64,000 nt of DNA from Bacteroidales bacterium (lineage in GTDB: Bacteria > Bacteroidota > Bacteroidia > Bacteroidales > UBA932), in contig JAEEJZ010000047.1 of assembly GCA_016282145.1 (NCBI GenBank), positions 1-64,000 on the forward strand, read 5' to 3'. This document shows positions 60,350 through 64,000 of the stretch, piece by piece. The position numbers were made by a program, and so were the translations under genes. Position 1 is the first letter of the stretch. Each line of letters begins with the position of its first letter. The notes beneath the pieces were generated by a model. It saw only the letters and a program-made list of their open reading frames with translations. It made no database searches and had not been told where the DNA came from.

Positions 60350-61864
60350 TTAACGCGGCATCTGAGCGCCGTAATTGGCCACTTTCCCGAAAAGATCCGC
60401 TGCCTTCTCCCAAGGATACTTGTTGCAGTACATGCTGGGACGGACAATCTCGCTGCCCTGCTGGTTCAAACCGAAGGCACGGTTGATCTGATTGGCGGCG
60501 GAGTTGGGGTTGTAACTCTGGGAAGACATGATCGTCAGGCTCAGGAAGCCTTCCAGATAGGGTTTGTCGATGGCGTTAAGGAACGCGTCGTTCCCTTCCG
60601 GCATTTCCACGTTGCCCTCGTATTTGGGTCCGATCTGTTCGGCTTCCTCGATGCGGGCGGCGGGGACGGAGATGGAGGGAGCGCCCATGGCGGCGATTTC
60701 AAGATCCCGACGGTTGGCGAAATAATAATTGTCGTACAGGTTGCTCACCTTGAGTTTTTCCATCTCTTTGTTGGATTCGTAGTACACCCGCTCGACGGCA
60801 CAGTTGCTGTTGCATCCGAAGATGTTGTTATGGACGTCGATGGTGCGGATGCCGTTCATGAAACGGAAGCCCTGTCCCATATCTTCGAAGGTCTTGGTGC
60901 GGGTCCAGGTGAAGAGCACGGTATTGTGGTGGAATTCCAGGGAAACCTTTTCGATGTCGGCGTCGCGGGTGCTGCCACGGACCTGGCAGGCGGCGTAACG
61001 GCAGGCAACGAAGATATTGTTGCAGATTTCCATGTGTCCCATTCCCATCATGGCGGAGATACCATAGTCGCGGCAATTGACGAAAACGCAGTTGGAAACG
61101 CGGATATTGCCTTCTACATCCATGTGCAGGGCATATTCGTCCCCGCTGGAGTAACCTTCGGTAGGGCACTGGGGAGAGGCGTCGGGCTCCAGGAAGCGGC
61201 CGGTGAGGACGCCCGTGTTAGGCGTACCGGTAATCTCCAGATCCACGTTGGCCACGCAATAGCGGTTGTTTTCGCCCAGGTCGAAGGTGAAGCCGTCGAT
61301 GACGACCGTCCCCACGGGACCGGTATAGCCATAAGGACGACGGGCATTGATGTTCATCAGCGGAGCGGTGAATTTCTGGCTGGTGGGCTGGATCTTGGTG
61401 ACGTGCTTGATGACGTCGCGCTCGCTGAAGTCAGTAGCATAACCGCCGTAGATGCTGATGTATTTGCCGCGGTCGTTCTGGGCGTTGCCGAACTTTCCGC
61501 TTTCCACATAGCCGCGGTCCAGATTGCCGAGGTAGTTGCCTTCGGCCACGAGGATGACATCGTTTTCTTCCGCCGTGTCAATGGCTTTCTGCAGGTCTTT
61601 CATGGCGGAAGTCGCCGACAGGCCGTCGGCACGGGCCGATCCCGTCGTGATGCTTACGTAGAAAGTTTTGCCCTTGGCTGCCGGAACGGAGGCGCTGCTC
61701 GCAGCGCTGCTTGTAGCGTTGCTGCCCGCACTGGCATTACTGGCGCCGGGTTTGATGGCGCTTGCGGCTTTGCCGGCCAGGCTCTTGAGGTTGAATTGCG
61801 CGTGGGCGGCAGGCCCAGCGGAGAGCACCATCATGATGGCGACTGCGATTTTGTAGTTCTTCAT
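60350..61864 (-). CDS. Exported right-handed beta-helix protein
   Basis: The 504-residue protein has a signal peptide (ending AAHAQF) and a low-complexity Ala/Ser linker (about 34-64). A parallel beta-helix (about 65-400) follows, with FYVSITTGSARADGLSATSAMKDLQKAID, the DUF1565-like start of such folds, then VVIDGFTFD, NIRVSNCVFVNC, MEICNNIFVAC and IDVHNNIFGCN. No catalytic residues of a polysaccharide lyase are recognisable. It sits between cysS and the TIGR04076 gene on the same strand. The role is unknown, perhaps cell-envelope glycan binding. Confidence 0.75.
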   Translation of the reverse strand: MKNYKIAVAIMMVLSAGPAAHAQFNLKSLAGKAASAIKPGASNASAGSNATSSAASSASVPAAKGKTFYVSITTGSARADGLSATSAMKDLQKAIDTAEENDVILVAEGNYLGNLDRGYVESGKFGNAQNDRGKYISIYGGYATDFSERDVIKHVTKIQPTSQKFTAPLMNINARRPYGYTGPVGTVVIDGFTFDLGENNRYCVANVDLEITGTPNTGVLTGRFLEPDASPQCPTEGYSSGDEYALHMDVEGNIRVSNCVFVNCRDYGISAMMGMGHMEICNNIFVACRYAACQVRGSTRDADIEKVSLEFHHNTVLFTWTRTKTFEDMGQGFRFMNGIRTIDVHNNIFGCNSNCAVERVYYESNKEMEKLKVSNLYDNYYFANRRDLEIAAMGAPSISVPAARIEEAEQIGPKYEGNVEMPEGNDAFLNAIDKPYLEGFLSLTIMSSQSYNPNSAANQINRAFGLNQQGSEIVRPSMYCNKYPWEKAADLFGKVANYGAQMPR

Positions 61865-61890
61865 CTCGATTGGTTATGATTTAGTGAAAC

Positions 61891-63420
61891 TTATTCCAGG
61901 GTCCATTCGGCACCGTCCTTGGTGTCCTTGACGGTGATTCCGAGGGCTTTGAGGCTGTCGCGGATATGGTCGGAAACGCCCCAGTCCTTGGCCGCTTTTG
62001 CCGCCGCACGCTGCTCGAGTACCATTTCCATCAAGCCGTCGATGACCTTGCGCGCTCCGTCCGAACCGCCTTCGTCTTCCCTCAGGCCGAGTACGCCGAA
62101 AACGATGTTGTCGAAAAGGAAGCAGAGCGCATCGAGGTCCGCCGGAGCCAGTTTGACGCTGCCCGCCTTGGCGGAATTGATGAGGCGTACGGCCTCTGAC
62201 AGCTGCGCCAGGGCGACCGGCGTATTGAGATCGTCGCAAAGGGCGTCGTAAATGCCTTCGAAAATGGCTTTGACTTCCGCGGAAGTCCCCTCCGGGCATT
62301 TGTCGGGGGCGGTGACGGAAGGCAGCTCGCCGTACACGCAGACCGGCGCCTTGCGTCCGGCCATCGCGTAGAGGTCCTTGGCCGCCTGATGCAGGCGCCT
62401 GAGCCCCTTTTCTGCCGCTTGAAGTGCATCGTTGGAGAAATCGAGCGTGCCGCGGTAGTGCGCCTGCAGGATGAAGAAGCGCACCGTCATCGGGTCATAG
62501 GCCTGGTCCAGTTTGGGATGGTCCCCGCTGAAAAGCTGGGGCAGGGTGATGAAGTTGCCCAGCGACTTGCCCATCTTCTGTCCGCCGATGGTAATCATAT
62601 TGTTGTGCACCCAGTAGTGGACGCCCTGCGTTCCGCGGCTGGCCACGTTCTGGGCGATCTCGCATTCGTGGTGGGGGAACATCAGGTCCATTCCGCCACC
62701 GTGGATGTCGAACTCCGTTCCGAGGTATTTTTCGCCCATCACGGAGCATTCCAGGTGCCAGCCGGGGAAGCCGTCGCTCCAGGGCGAAGGCCAGCGCATG
62801 ATGTGCTCCGGCTCCGCCTTTTTCCACAGCGCAAAGTCGAAGGGCGCGCGCTTGTCGCTTTGTCCGTCCAGGGCGCGGGTGCCCTCGAGCGTATCGTCCA
62901 GGTTGCGGCCGGAAAGAACTCCGTAATGATGGTCATGATTGTATTTCTGTACGTCGAAATAGATGCTGCCGTTGCTTTCGTAGGCGTATCCCGCCGCAAG
63001 GATCTTCTTGATCGATTCAATCTGCTCGATGATATGGCCGCTCGCCCGCGGTTCGATGGACGGCGGCGCGACGTTCAGGGCGCGCATCGCCTCGTGGTAG
63101 CGCAGGGTGTAGGCCTGCACCACCTCCATCGGCTCCAGCTGCTCCAGGCGTGCCTTCTTTGCGATTTTATCTTCGCCTTCGTCGGCATCCTGCTCCAGAT
63201 GGCCCACGTCGGTAATGTTGCGCACATAGCGCACTTTGTATCCGAGGTGCGTCAGGAACTTGAACAGCACGTCGTAGGTCACGCCCGGGCGCGCATGGCC
63301 CAGGTGAGCGTCCCCATAGACGGTCGGACCGCAGACGTACATGCCCACGCGGCCCTCATGCACCGGCTTGAATACTTCTTTGTTCCGGCTCAGTGTATTG
63401 GTCAGTCTCAGTACTCTCAT
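61891..63420 (-). CDS. cysS: Cysteinyl-tRNA synthetase
   Basis: The 509-residue protein charges tRNA-Cys. It has the class I HIGH motif as HLGH (in [11 protein letters not shown], near 38-41) and the KMSKS motif as KMGKS (in [12 protein letters not shown], near 278). The zinc site residues are Cys in YVCGPTVY, Cys in WHLECSVMG, and His/Glu in FPHHECEI. The C-terminal DALR and anticodon-binding regions are complete. It follows the small export protein gene by 6 nt and precedes the beta-helix gene by 26 nt. It is a typical housekeeping gene marking the chromosomal end of the window. Confidence 0.97.
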   Translation of the reverse strand: MRVLRLTNTLSRNKEVFKPVHEGRVGMYVCGPTVYGDAHLGHARPGVTYDVLFKFLTHLGYKVRYVRNITDVGHLEQDADEGEDKIAKKARLEQLEPMEVVQAYTLRYHEAMRALNVAPPSIEPRASGHIIEQIESIKKILAAGYAYESNGSIYFDVQKYNHDHHYGVLSGRNLDDTLEGTRALDGQSDKRAPFDFALWKKAEPEHIMRWPSPWSDGFPGWHLECSVMGEKYLGTEFDIHGGGMDLMFPHHECEIAQNVASRGTQGVHYWVHNNMITIGGQKMGKSLGNFITLPQLFSGDHPKLDQAYDPMTVRFFILQAHYRGTLDFSNDALQAAEKGLRRLHQAAKDLYAMAGRKAPVCVYGELPSVTAPDKCPEGTSAEVKAIFEGIYDALCDDLNTPVALAQLSEAVRLINSAKAGSVKLAPADLDALCFLFDNIVFGVLGLREDEGGSDGARKVIDGLMEMVLEQRAAAKAAKDWGVSDHIRDSLKALGITVKDTKDGAEWTLE

Positions 63421-63426
63421 AACTTT

Positions 63427-63900
63427 CTACTTAATCAGCGATACAGCCCCGAAAACGCCCAGGGAAGCGGCCAGCATGATAGTGCCGGCAAGCAGCACGC
63501 CGCACAGTACGGCGGTCATGCTCTTTTTGAAATCCATGTTCAGCAGGCTCGCGGCCAGCGTCCCGGTCCAGGCTCCGGTACCCGGCAGGGGAATGCCCAC
63601 GAACAGCAGCAGCGCGACATAGAGCCCGCGCCCCGCCTTCTCCTGCAGCTTCGCGCCGCCTTTCCTTCCTTTCTGCAGGCAGAAGCGGCAGAATCCGCCG
63701 ATCAACTTCTTATCCTGCCCCCATTCCAGCACTCTCTGCGCGAAAAGGAAAATGAAGGGTACGGGAATCATATTGCCGATGACGGCCACCAGGCACGACG
63801 GCGCCACCGGCAGCCCGACCCCGACGGCATAGGGAACGGCGCCGCGCAATTCAATCAGCGGCACCATCGAAATCAGGAAAACGATCAGGTACTTTTTCAT
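63427..63900 (-). CDS. Small multidrug-export-like membrane protein (COG2426/PF06695)
   Basis: The 157-residue protein has about four membrane helices (YLIVFLISMVPLIELRGAVPYAVGVGLP, LVAVIGNMIPVPFIFLF, YVALLLFVGIPLPGTGAWTGTLAASLL, AVLCGVLLAGTIMLAASLGVFG). The ELRGAVP and PLPGTGAWTG segments are the family signature. The substrate is not established. Its ATG overlaps the stop of the upstream partial gene (ATGA), so it belongs to the same operon as cysS. Confidence 0.88.
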   Translation of the reverse strand: MKKYLIVFLISMVPLIELRGAVPYAVGVGLPVAPSCLVAVIGNMIPVPFIFLFAQRVLEWGQDKKLIGGFCRFCLQKGRKGGAKLQEKAGRGLYVALLLFVGIPLPGTGAWTGTLAASLLNMDFKKSMTAVLCGVLLAGTIMLAASLGVFGAVSLIK

Positions 63901-64000
63901 CGGCCTGACTGTTCGAGTAAGCTGCGGATTTCCGCCTTGGCGTCCTTCCAGCGGGGAATGTCAATCTTAGTGCCGATGACTTCCACCACCTTCGCGGCGA
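63897..64000 (-). CDS. C-terminal end of an unidentified protein (partial)
   Basis: The minus strand is open from the window edge and ends VIGTKIDIPRWKDAKAEIRS followed by LLEQSGR and TGA (63899-63897). The TGA overlaps the ATG of the export-protein gene, indicating coupling. The family cannot be recognised from 33 residues. Confidence 0.6.
   Translation of the reverse strand, partial: AAKVVEVIGTKIDIPRWKDAKAEIRSLLEQSGR

Noticed and set aside
60830..61879. 349-codon open frame opposite the beta-helix gene
   Set aside because: Gly/Ala-rich shadow of the repeats on the other strand.

Overview
The window comes from a Bacteroidota chromosome, most likely an uncultured gut-type Bacteroidales with fairly high GC. 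The evidence is SusC/SusD, ECF sigma/FecR, TAnnTTTG promoters, FISUMP (Fibrobacter succinogenes major paralogous domain) lipoproteins, Bacteroides-type mob genes and an NfnAB pair. The exact genus cannot be read from the sequence.

Region 1 (1-12.65 kb) is an integrated mobilizable element with no transfer (T4SS) genes in view. It holds an orphan C-terminal CDS end, an AAA/DUF4143 ATPase, a decayed small gene, a structured candidate oriT, a MobC-like protein and relaxase, a serine recombinase broken by one stop codon, a STAS-like protein, a large lipoprotein, a decayed Ig-like surface protein, a metallophosphoesterase, a chimeric recombinase remnant, and a tyrosine integrase beside tRNA-Arg(UCU). 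It is rich in broken genes and short repeats.

Region 2 (12.8-21 kb) carries a three-gene operon of exported proteins including a WG-repeat protein, a DUF4886/CE15 esterase fusion, and the NfnAB/GltA-like flavoprotein pair ending in a clear terminator.

Region 3 (21-60 kb) is a large polysaccharide utilization locus. Its surface-signalling circuit is complete: a SusC transporter with an STN signalling domain, a FecR anti-sigma and an ECF sigma. The enzymes are GH3, GH97, GH78, a GH2-GH88 fusion, a calcineurin-heparinase II/III fusion, two SGNH esterases, two FISUMP-metallophosphoesterase fusions and a lipoprotein tyrosine phosphatase. Eight operons in this region each start at a promoter of the form GGGRA - exactly 14 nt - GTGTAT. 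The sigma gene lies in one of these operons, so the locus looks like one self-activating regulon. Lyase, GH88 and rhamnosidase point to a uronate/rhamnose glycan. The number of secreted phosphoesterases suggests, by inference only, phosphate groups on that glycan. An AbiE toxin-antitoxin pair sits between two FISUMP paralogs, one of which has lost its 5' end.

Region 4 (60-64 kb) is a chromosomal run on the minus strand: a TIGR04076 protein, an exported beta-helix protein, cysS, a small export protein and the end of an unknown gene.
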